A stretch of DNA of 42,252 bases, taken from Bacillota bacterium. Lineage in GTDB: Bacteria > Bacillota > DTU030. Shown in pieces: positions 17,931 through 25,390 of this stretch (positions are counted from its first letter, which is position 1; each line of letters opens with the position of its first letter). Both the position numbers and the translations under genes were made by a program. Below the pieces are notes generated by a model, which saw only the letters and a program-made list of their open reading frames with translations, was not told the DNA's origin and searched no databases. The stretch spans positions 1 through 42,252 of the forward strand of contig JAAYSG010000015.1 of NCBI GenBank assembly GCA_012518435.1, read 5' to 3'.

Positions 17931-18500
17931 AGATGGATGATATTGGTTAATTATTCAAATTTAGAGGTCGGGGAACACCCCCTTACAGCCGGAGACAAGG
18001 ACGAATGAGCTCCGGCTCCTTCGGGCAGGGACAGAACTCACCCCTTCGGGGTTCAAACATGCTGTCCCTGACTTCCCCCTTCGGCGCCTCCGCTCTTTGA
18101 TTCAATGTCTCAAGGCTGTTTTGGGTGTGTTCCCACGACTCCCTTTTGAGTAAGTAGGGGATAATTTCCAGTGCAGGGCTAATACCAAGATGCGGTTTCC
18201 ATGGGGAGTGGCATATCTGGTGAAGCGATATTTCGAGGGGCGGCTAAGGGAACTTGCGACGGTTCCGCGGAACGGCGGGGCGGAAGACATGGACGTCTGA
18301 AGCCGCCCCCGGGGCATGGACGCCCCGTGGGCGGGGACCCCGCCGTTCAAGGAACCGGAGCGTTAGTTCCCTCCGCCCGGAGAATTTAGCGCGCAACCAG
18401 ATATGCCCTACCCAGTATGTATGTGGCTCTTTGGGAGTGTTACCCCGGTAAGCCAGTGGTAAATATAGGGGCGGAAATCTTCGTCTCATCGGGAGGAATT
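17931..18500 (+). ncRNA. Candidate structured non-coding RNA / long 5' leader of rsmA; strongest fold at 18238-18378
   Basis: TATAAT at 17919-17924 just after a terminator; no convincing ORF; stem-loops 17987-18017 and 18026-18070; nested stem system 18238-18378 (see findings). Boundaries and strand are inferred. Confidence 0.45.
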
Positions 18501-18503
18501 GTT

Positions 18504-19376
18504 ATGGATGGCCCGCAGTTGACATCACCCCGGCTGGTGAGGGAGATATTGCAAAGGCACAAGCTGGTCCCCAACAAAGGGCTGGGGCAGAATTTTTTGA
18601 TCGATAAAAACATCTTGGCCAAGATAATAGCCGCGGTGAAGATAAAACCTGAGGATACCATTTTGGAGGTCGGGCCGGGCCTGGGGGTCCTGACGAGTCC
18701 CTTGGCAGCCCGGGCGGGGCGGGTGGTGGCCGTGGAAGTGGACAAGGGTCTCATCCCCCCTTTAAGGGAAAACCTAGGGGCCTACCCCAATGTAAAAATA
18801 GTCCAAGGGGATATTTTAAAAATATCCTTGGCGAGTTTGGTGGAGGATATTAATACCCCCCTCAAGGTGGTGGCCAACTTGCCCTATTACATTACCTCGG
18901 CGGTAATAATGACCCTTCTCACCGGCCCCCTAAATTTGCAGTGTATGGTCTTGATGGTGCAGCGGGAGGTGGCCCAAAGGCTCTTGGCGGTGCCCGGTAC
19001 CAAGGATTACGGTATCCTCACCGCCGCCGTGGGTTATTACACAGTGCCGGAAATAATTGCCCCTGTCCCCAGGACGGTTTTTTATCCCAGTCCCGCCGTG
19101 GATTCAGCCGTGGTACGCCTGCGGGTGCGGGAATCCCCTCCGGTGGAGGTGGAGGATGAGGGGCTCTTCTTTCGTCTTATTCGGGGTGCCTTCGGCCAAA
19201 GGCGCAAGACCCTTTTAAACAGCCTGGGGGGGGAATTTAAGGGAGAGTACACCAGGGAGGAACTTGCCCGGTTTTTATTAGAGGCACAAATTGGGAAAAA
19301 ACGACGGGGTGAGACCTTAAATTTAGAGGAATTTGCCCGTTTGGAAAGAATTATTAAAAATAGGGGTAAAAAATAG
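18504..19376 (+). CDS. rsmA: 16S rRNA dimethyladenosine transferase
   Basis: NKGLGQNFLIDKNILAKIIAAV...ILEVGPGLGVLTSPLA...VVANLPYYITSAVIMTLL; ATG 18504 with GGGAGG RBS (track start 18417 is too far upstream). Confidence 0.97.
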   Translation: MDGPQLTSPRLVREILQRHKLVPNKGLGQNFLIDKNILAKIIAAVKIKPEDTILEVGPGLGVLTSPLAARAGRVVAVEVDKGLIPPLRENLGAYPNVKIVQGDILKISLASLVEDINTPLKVVANLPYYITSAVIMTLLTGPLNLQCMVLMVQREVAQRLLAVPGTKDYGILTAAVGYYTVPEIIAPVPRTVFYPSPAVDSAVVRLRVRESPPVEVEDEGLFFRLIRGAFGQRRKTLLNSLGGEFKGEYTREELARFLLEAQIGKKRRGETLNLEEFARLERIIKNRGKK

Positions 19377-19421
19377 ATAAGGGGAAAAATTTGCCCCTAC
19401 GCACTGCCAAGGGGGAATTGT

Positions 19422-19901
19422 GTGAAAAGGGAATTTAAAAGTCCAAGCAAGGGGCCCATGTCCTTTCGGGAAGTCTTTGCCGATCTCATTACCTATGTGG
19501 AGGAAATGCCCAAGTTTAATTACCGGCTCATCATAGGTACCGATTCGCAAAATCGGGATGAGGAGTCGGTATTTGTCACGGCCATTGTCATCCACCGGGA
19601 AGGGAAGGGGGCCCGTTACTTTTACAGCAAAAGACAGCGGGAGAAGATCTACAGCCTGCGGCAGCGAATTTTTTATGAAGCCTCCCTGAGCCTGGACGTG
19701 GCCAGCCGCTTAACGGCCCTTCTGGCCGAAAGCGGGGACCACGATTTGAACATCGAGGTCCACCTGGATGTGGGTAAGGTGGGGGAGACAAAGGATATGA
19801 TCAGGGAAATAGTGGGCATGGTGGCGGGCAGTGGCTTTAATGCCAAAATCAAACCCGATTCTTATGGTGCATCCACCGTGGCCGATAAATATACCAAGTG
19901 A
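19422..19901 (+). CDS. YkuK-like ribonuclease H-like protein (DUF458)
   Basis: YRLIIGTDSQNRDEESVFVTAIVIHREGKGARYFYSKRQREKIYSLRQRIFYEASLSLDVASRL...LNIEVHLDVGKVGETKDMIREIVGMV; GTG start. Confidence 0.88.
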   Translation: MKREFKSPSKGPMSFREVFADLITYVEEMPKFNYRLIIGTDSQNRDEESVFVTAIVIHREGKGARYFYSKRQREKIYSLRQRIFYEASLSLDVASRLTALLAESGDHDLNIEVHLDVGKVGETKDMIREIVGMVAGSGFNAKIKPDSYGASTVADKYTK

Positions 19902-19923
19902 TAAAAAAATAACAAATAAAACC

Positions 19924-19952
19924 TTGTATTTTTTCCAACTTTGTGGTAGGAT
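19924..19952 (+). promoter_or_regulatory. Promoter of the serine T-box unit
   Basis: TTGTAT - 17 nt - TAGGAT. Confidence 0.55.
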
Positions 19953-19980
19953 ATTAGGCAATATAGGAAATCTTTTTCCC

Positions 19981-20212
19981 ATGCAGGGGAGCAGTACCTG
20001 GTTCAACCCCTAGAAGAGAGCCGGTGGCAGGTGAAAACCGGTAGGGGAAGCAGGGAATCCGCCCCGAAGGAAGTCCCGCCGAAACAAAGTAAGTGGGACC
20101 GGCCCAGCCCGTTATAGCTGTTGAGGGGATCATGATCTGTCATGATCAACCTGGGTGGCACCGCGGGAAAACTCCCGTCCCATGTTTGGGGCGAGGGTTT
20201 TTTGTTTTTTTA
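19981..20212 (+). ncRNA. T-box leader with probable TCC (Ser) specifier, upstream of aminotransferase-serA
   Basis: AGAAGAGAGCCGG stem I motif; GAA-TCC-GCCCCGAA specifier-loop context (TCC 20058-20060); T-box CTGGGTGGCACCGCGG (~20151-20166); terminator CTCCCGTCCC-ATGTTT-GGGGCGAGGG-TTTTTT. Confidence 0.92.
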
Positions 20213-20241
20213 GTTTAAATGATATGGAAGGGGATAGGACA

Positions 20242-21411
20242 GTGGCCAAGGACAAGGAGTACTTATTTATTCCCGGACCGACACCGGTCCCCCCACAGGT
20301 GATGACGGCGATGACCAAACCCATTATTGGCCATCGCAGTGGGGAATTTTCCCGCCTTTATCGGGATCTGGTGAAAAAAATGCAGAAGGTATATCAAACA
20401 GAAAATGATCTATTTATTCTCAGCAACTCTGGAACGGGAGCCATGGAAATGGCCCTGGCCAATACAGTCAATCCGGGGGAAAAGGTACTGTCTTTGGTAA
20501 CAGGTCACTTTGCCCAACGCTTTAACCGGATAGCAACTGTCCTGGGGGCCGATGTTGATACATTGGACTTTCCCTGGGGGGGTCCCGTGGACCTGGATAT
20601 GGTGGAAAATAAATTGCGGCAGGAAAATTATCGGGCCGTTCTTGTTACCCATAATGAAACCTCAACGGGGGTTATTAACGACCTGGCCGCCTTGGGGCAG
20701 CTAACGGCCCAGACCGATGCCCTCCTCCTGGTGGATGCGGTAAGTTCCCTGGGCGGGGCAGATATTAAAACCGATGAATACCAGCTGGACCTGGTGGTGA
20801 CCTCCTCCCAAAAGGCCCTGATGCTGCCGCCGGGTTTGGCGGCCATTTCCGTTAGTTCCAAGGCCTGGGAGCGGGTGGAAAAATGTAAGGCCAGAACCGT
20901 CTACTTCTCCCTGGCCGACTATCGGCAGCTAATTGCCAAGGGGCATACCCCCTGGACACCGGCCGTCGGCCTCCTCTACGGCCTGGAGGCAGCCCTGGAT
21001 ATGATTCTGGCCGAGGGGTTGGAAGAGGTTTTCCGCCGCCACCAAAGGTTGGCCCAAGCGGTGCGGGCGGGGATGAGGGCCCTGGGCCTGAAGGTGGTGG
21101 CCCCGGAGGAGTGTGCTTCCCCCACGGTAACGGCGGTGTGGGCGCCGGAGGGGGTAAATCCCGATGAACTGCGCCGGTTTTTACGGGAGGAGCTGGGGGT
21201 TTACATGTCGGGTGGCAAGGGTAGTTTGGCCGGGAAGGTTTTTCGTTTTGGCCATATGGGCTATGTGGGAGAATTTGATATTATTACTGGGCTGGCAGCG
21301 GTGGAAATGGGCCTGGCAAAGTTGGGCCGGGGGGTACAGTTGGGTGCCGGTGTGGCAGCGGCCCAGGAGCTATTATTGCATACATTGGGAAAAGGGGGTA
21401 GGAAAGGGTGA
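20242..21411 (+). CDS. Class V PLP aminotransferase (serine-pyruvate/alanine-glyoxylate type; probable serine-pathway transaminase)
   Basis: YLFIPGPTPVPPQVMTAMTKPIIGHRSGEF...LSNSGTGAMEMALAN...LLVDAVSSLGGADIKTDEYQLDLVVTSSQKALMLPPGLA. GTG 20242 likely; track start 20155 lies inside the T-box. Confidence 0.93.
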   Translation: MAKDKEYLFIPGPTPVPPQVMTAMTKPIIGHRSGEFSRLYRDLVKKMQKVYQTENDLFILSNSGTGAMEMALANTVNPGEKVLSLVTGHFAQRFNRIATVLGADVDTLDFPWGGPVDLDMVENKLRQENYRAVLVTHNETSTGVINDLAALGQLTAQTDALLLVDAVSSLGGADIKTDEYQLDLVVTSSQKALMLPPGLAAISVSSKAWERVEKCKARTVYFSLADYRQLIAKGHTPWTPAVGLLYGLEAALDMILAEGLEEVFRRHQRLAQAVRAGMRALGLKVVAPEECASPTVTAVWAPEGVNPDELRRFLREELGVYMSGGKGSLAGKVFRFGHMGYVGEFDIITGLAAVEMGLAKLGRGVQLGAGVAAAQELLLHTLGKGGRKG

Positions 21412-22385
21412 AAATCTTAGCCTTGGATGGTATTGCCGCTGATGGGATTAGCTACCTGCAGGAACGTGGTTTTAGTGTGGATAGGGGGCCATCCCAATCG
21501 GAGGAAGAATTAGCCCAAATACTCCCCCCTTATGCCGCCCTCCTGGTGCGCAGTGGCACCCGGGTGACGGATAGGGTTTTGGCCAGGGCCAGAAAGTTGC
21601 GGGTTATTGGCCGGGCCGGGGTTGGTGTGGATAATATCGATGTGATGGGAGCCGCCCGCCGGGGTATTCAGGTGGTTAACTCTCCCTGTGGCAACACGGT
21701 GGCGGCCGCCGAACATACCATGGGTCTCCTCCTCTCCTTGGCGCGGAATATCCCCCGGGCCGATGAACAGTTGCGCCACGGCCGCTGGGAGCGCAAGACA
21801 CTGGGTGGGGTGGAATTGGCCGGCAAGGTTTTGGGAATTTTGGGTTTGGGTAAGGTGGGAACCGCCGTGGCCCAGAGGGCCCGGGCCTTTGAAATGAAGA
21901 TCATTGGCCATGATCCCTATCTCTGTGGCGACAAGGTGCGGGGGCTGGGGGTGGAGTTGTTGGGTTTAAGGGATGTATTGCAGCGGGCGGATTTTATCAC
22001 CCTTCACCTGCCCCTGACCCAGGAAACCCGCCACCTCATCGGGCCGGAACTTTTGGCCCTCTTAAAGCCCACGGCCATGCTTATAAATGTGGCCCGGGGG
22101 GGTATCATCCGCGAGGATGCCCTCTGTGAGGCCCTTAAGGCCGGGAGGCTGGCCGGGGCAGCCCTGGATGTCTTTGAAGAGGAGCCGGCAGTAAAAAATC
22201 CCCTCTGTAACTTGGACAATGTTATTGTTACCCCCCACCTGGGAGCCTCCACGGGGGAGGCCCAGGTCAGGGTGGCCATGGAGGTGGCCAAGGATGTGGC
22301 TGGTATCCTCAGGGGACAGCCACCGCTCAATCCGGTCAACCGTCCTGTCAATGGGGTTTGTAAGTTAAAAAGTGCAATCCTCTAG
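21408..22385 (+). CDS. serA: D-3-phosphoglycerate dehydrogenase, short form (no C-terminal ACT domain)
   Basis: VIGRAGVGVDNIDVMGAARRGIQVVNSPCGNTVAAAEHTMGLLLSLARNIP...LGILGLGKVGTAVAQRARAF...INVARGGIIREDAL...TPHLGASTGEAQ; overlaps the upstream stop codon. Confidence 0.92.
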   Translation: MKILALDGIAADGISYLQERGFSVDRGPSQSEEELAQILPPYAALLVRSGTRVTDRVLARARKLRVIGRAGVGVDNIDVMGAARRGIQVVNSPCGNTVAAAEHTMGLLLSLARNIPRADEQLRHGRWERKTLGGVELAGKVLGILGLGKVGTAVAQRARAFEMKIIGHDPYLCGDKVRGLGVELLGLRDVLQRADFITLHLPLTQETRHLIGPELLALLKPTAMLINVARGGIIREDALCEALKAGRLAGAALDVFEEEPAVKNPLCNLDNVIVTPHLGASTGEAQVRVAMEVAKDVAGILRGQPPLNPVNRPVNGVCKLKSAIL

Positions 22386-22417
22386 CTGGTTAAAATTTGC
22401 GCCGCCAATCCCTTCCA

Positions 22418-22453
22418 CCCCTAATTGCCATCCCCGGGGGTGGCAATTAGGGG
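22418..22453. repeat. Near-perfect 36-bp palindrome (hairpin), no U-tract
   Basis: CCCCTAATTGCCATCCCC|GGGGGTGGCAATTAGGGG, one T/G wobble position. Confidence 0.85.
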
Positions 22454-22467
22454 ATGGGGAGGAACCT

Positions 22468-22491
22468 TGCCCACCTTTACCAAGGTGGGCA
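22468..22491. repeat. Second perfect 10-bp hairpin
   Basis: TGCCCACCTT-TACC-AAGGTGGGCA. Confidence 0.85.
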
Positions 22492-22505
22492 TTGTGGTAT
22501 ATCCG

Positions 22506-22514
22506 TGCTATAAT
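22506..22514 (+). promoter_or_regulatory. Extended -10 (TGCTATAAT) upstream of Fe-ADH gene
   Basis: TGCTATAAT just after the two hairpins; no clear -35. Confidence 0.5.
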
Positions 22515-22569
22515 TGTTTTAGGCAAATATTGTCAGGGGATATAATTATAAAAAAAGGGGGCTGTAAAT

Positions 22570-23733
22570 TTGGGACTCACACCCTTCCAATTGGTCCTGC
22601 CGGCCCGGACCATCTTCGGCTGGGGCAAGGTGGGGGAAATAGGTAGCGAGGCGAAAAAGTTGGGGAAAAGGGCCCTGGTGGTGACGGGCCGCTCTTTTTT
22701 ACGCACCAGCGGAGTCTTGGACCAGCTGGTCCAGGCCCTGGGGGAGGCCGGTGTAGAGGCAGTGCTCTTCTCCCAGGTGGAGGCGGAGCCCAGTTTGGCC
22801 ACCGTTGAGGAGGGACGCACCCTTCTGGCGGAGGAGGGCTGTGATCTGGTAATTGGCGCCGGGGGCGGCAGTGGCATGGATGCCGCCAAGGCCATTGCCG
22901 GCTTGGCCCGGGAGGAGGGCCAGGTTAAGGATTATTTTGCTGGGAGGGAAATTACCCAGCCCGGTTTACCCTGGATTGCCGTTCCCACCACGGCCGGTAC
23001 CGGGGCCGAGGCCACTAAAAATTCCGTTCTCAGCCATTATGAAAGCAGGGTGAAAAAAAGCATCCGCAGCGATTTTTGGGTTGCCGACTTGGTGCTCTGG
23101 GATCCCCAGTTAAGCAGCCATATGCCGCCGGAGTTGACGGCGGCTACCGGGATGGATGCCCTCACCCAGGCCATTGAATCTTATACTTCCCGCTGGGCCA
23201 ATCCCTTTACCGATGGCCTGGCCCGGCGGGCCATCTCCCTCATTGGGAGGAATATTCTCTTGGCCTACCGGGAGGGAGAAAATCGGGAGGCCCGGGAAGG
23301 GATGGCCCTGGGATGTTATCTGGCGGGGATTGCCCTGACCAATGCTCGCCTGGGTGTGGTCCATGGCCTGGCCCACCCCCTGGGGATTCTCTATAAACTG
23401 CCCCACGGTCTGGTCTGTGGTGTCCTTCTACCCTATGCCATGGAATACAATCTCCGGGCTGCAAAAAGGAAGTATGCGGATACCGCCGCCCTCATGGGTT
23501 TGGATACTGGGGGCCTGACCAGCCAAGAGGCGGCCCGGCTGGCCTTAAAACGGGTCCGGGAACTTAACAAGAAGATGGGCCTGCCCCCGGGCCTGGGGGA
23601 ACTAGGGCTCAAGGAGGAAGACTTTGACTTTATCATCCGGGAAACCATGCCTTCGGGTTCCACCGCCGCCAACCCCCGGGAGGTGACGGCGGCCGGGGTC
23701 CGGGCCATCTTAAAGGCAAATTTGCCCGGGTAA
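22570..23733 (+). CDS. Iron-containing alcohol dehydrogenase
   Basis: IGAGGGSGMDAAKAIAGLAR...PTTAGTGAEATKNSVLS...GMDALTQAIESYTSRWANPFTDGLA...VVHGLAHPLGILYKLPHGLVCGVLLP; TTG start. Confidence 0.93.
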   Translation: MGLTPFQLVLPARTIFGWGKVGEIGSEAKKLGKRALVVTGRSFLRTSGVLDQLVQALGEAGVEAVLFSQVEAEPSLATVEEGRTLLAEEGCDLVIGAGGGSGMDAAKAIAGLAREEGQVKDYFAGREITQPGLPWIAVPTTAGTGAEATKNSVLSHYESRVKKSIRSDFWVADLVLWDPQLSSHMPPELTAATGMDALTQAIESYTSRWANPFTDGLARRAISLIGRNILLAYREGENREAREGMALGCYLAGIALTNARLGVVHGLAHPLGILYKLPHGLVCGVLLPYAMEYNLRAAKRKYADTAALMGLDTGGLTSQEAARLALKRVRELNKKMGLPPGLGELGLKEEDFDFIIRETMPSGSTAANPREVTAAGVRAILKANLPG

Positions 23734-23801
23734 GGGGATGGTTTTGACTTACCGGTGGGGGGAGGAGGAAGGGAAATGACCATCTTGCGGGGGAGGGAGA
23801 A

Positions 23802-24419
23802 ATGATGGAGGTAGGGTATAAGGAAGTGGTGGAGGCCTTGGAGAGGCGGGGAATTAAAGCGGTTTTTCTTCCCACGGTGCAGGAGGCCCGCAGGGAACTG
23901 TTGGCAAGGATCCCCGCCGGGAGCAGGGTGGGAATCGGTGGTTCCATGACCATACAGGATCTAAGGGTGGAGGAGGAGTTGGCCGCCAGGGGATGTGAGG
24001 TTCTTTGGCATTGGCGGGCCCCCAGCCCGGGGGAGGTTAAGCAGCTGCGGCGCCGGGCCTTGACCTGTGATTTTTACCTGGCCAGCACCAATGCCATCAC
24101 CCGGGATGGGCGCCTGGTCAACATAGATGGTTCTGGCAATAGGGTGATGGGTATGGTTTACGGCCCTCCCCGGGTAATTCTTGTGGCAGGTATTAACAAA
24201 TTATCTACTAATTTGGAAGGGGCCTTGGAGCGGGTACGGCGGGAGGCCTGTCCCCCCAATGCCCGACGTCTGGGGCTGAAGACCCCCTGTGCCGCCACGG
24301 GGGAATGTAATGATTGCAATACTCCGGATAGAATGTGCAAGGTCCTCACCATTATTGAGGGGAAGCCCAATGAAACGGAGCTGGAAGTTATCTTGGTGGG
24401 GGAAAAGTTGGGTTATTGA
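23802..24419 (+). CDS. LUD-domain protein (lactate-utilization/YkgG-like) with C-terminal Cys cluster
   Basis: VGIGGSMTIQDLRVEEELAARG...DFYLASTNAITRDGRLVNIDGSGNRVMGMVYGPPRVILVAGINKL...CPPNARRLGLKTPCAATGECNDCNTPDRMCK. Confidence 0.88.
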   Translation: MMEVGYKEVVEALERRGIKAVFLPTVQEARRELLARIPAGSRVGIGGSMTIQDLRVEEELAARGCEVLWHWRAPSPGEVKQLRRRALTCDFYLASTNAITRDGRLVNIDGSGNRVMGMVYGPPRVILVAGINKLSTNLEGALERVRREACPPNARRLGLKTPCAATGECNDCNTPDRMCKVLTIIEGKPNETELEVILVGEKLGY

Positions 24420-24479
24420 CATTGTCTTCCGGCCCCTTTGGGTATATAATTACCTTAGGGAAATTGTAATAATATTTGC

Positions 24480-24613
24480 TGGGGGAGCCCGTGGGCCCGG
24501 GCTGAGAGGGTGGTGTGGAAGCCGCCAACCCCTGAACCTGACCTGGGTAATGCCAGCGGAGGGAAGCGTACACGTATGACCGGGACAGGGGATGGGTTTC
24601 CCTGTCCTTTTTT
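24480..24613 (+). ncRNA. TPP (THI-box) riboswitch with terminator, upstream of thiE
   Basis: GGGGGAGCCC...GGCTGAGAGGG...ACCCCTGAACCTGACCTGGGTAATGCCAGCGGAGGGAAGCG; terminator GGACAGGG-GATGGGTTT-CCCTGTCC-TTTTTT (24583-24613). Confidence 0.97.
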
Positions 24614-24635
24614 CTGCTTGGGGGGAGGTGAAAAA

Positions 24636-25277
24636 ATGAACCTGAAGGTTTATGTTCTGGTCACCGGTGAGCTTTGTCAGGGGCGTCCCCCCGGGGAGGT
24701 GGTGGAAGCCACCCTCCAAGGTGGGGCCAGCGCCATTCAACTACGGGAAAAGAACCTTTCGGGGCGGGAGCTGGTGGACTTGGCCTGCAAGTACCGGCAG
24801 TTGACTAAGAGATATGGGGCCCTTTTTATTGTCAATGACCGGCTTGATGTGGCCTTGGCCGCCGGGGCCGATGGTGTCCACCTGGGTCAGGATGATCTTC
24901 CCGCCCGTGTGGCCCGCCGGCTCTTGGGTTCCAAGAAGCTTATCGGGGTTTCGGTGGGTGATGTGGCCGAGGCCCGGAAGGCCCAGGCGGATGGTGCCGA
25001 TTATGTGGGTTTGGGACCCTTTTTCCCCACCGACAGTAAGGCCGATGTGGGTGAACCGGTGGATTTGGCTACCCTGCGGGAGGTAAAGGAGGCAGTTGAT
25101 ATCCCGGTGGTGGCCATTGGGGGGATAAAGGCGGAAAATGCCGCTGCCCTCTTTGCCGCCGGTGCCGATGGTGTGGCCGTTATTTCGGCGGTGGTTGCCG
25201 CCCCGGATATTGCGGGGGCAACCCGGCGGCTCCTGGCCGTGGCGGAGGGAAGGGGTCTGTCCGCCAAGGGTGAATAG
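24636..25277 (+). CDS. thiE: Thiamine-phosphate synthase
   Basis: GASAIQLREKNLSGRELVDLA...LFIVNDRLDVALAAGADGVHLGQDDLPARVARRLLG...IGVSVGDVAEARKAQADGADYVGLGPFFPTDSK; ATG 24636 (track start 24510 lies in the riboswitch). Confidence 0.97.
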   Translation: MNLKVYVLVTGELCQGRPPGEVVEATLQGGASAIQLREKNLSGRELVDLACKYRQLTKRYGALFIVNDRLDVALAAGADGVHLGQDDLPARVARRLLGSKKLIGVSVGDVAEARKAQADGADYVGLGPFFPTDSKADVGEPVDLATLREVKEAVDIPVVAIGGIKAENAAALFAAGADGVAVISAVVAAPDIAGATRRLLAVAEGRGLSAKGE

Positions 25278-25390
25278 GTTAATCTTAAAGGGGAAAGCGT
25301 AAAGGGATGGGGGATGGGCCTACCTGCCCGACCTGCATGCCCTTAAGGGGTTTTTTGCGGAAAGGGTTGTTTGGGAAAGGAGTAGAAAAA

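Noticed and set aside
18102-18489. Small ORFs in the rsmA upstream gap (18102..18350 -, 18201..18389 +, 18244..18489 -, 18254..18451 +)
   Set aside because: Arg/Gly/Pro-rich translations of GC-rich inverted repeats, no recognisable motif or RBS; RNA structure explains the region better.
20155-20241. N-terminal extension of the aminotransferase ORF (track start 20155)
   Set aside because: Covers the T-box and terminator; GTG 20242 with upstream AGGGG and the conserved start of the family fit better.
24510-24635. N-terminal extension of the thiE ORF and ORF 24289..24579
   Set aside because: Overlap the TPP riboswitch aptamer and terminator; true thiE start at ATG 24636.
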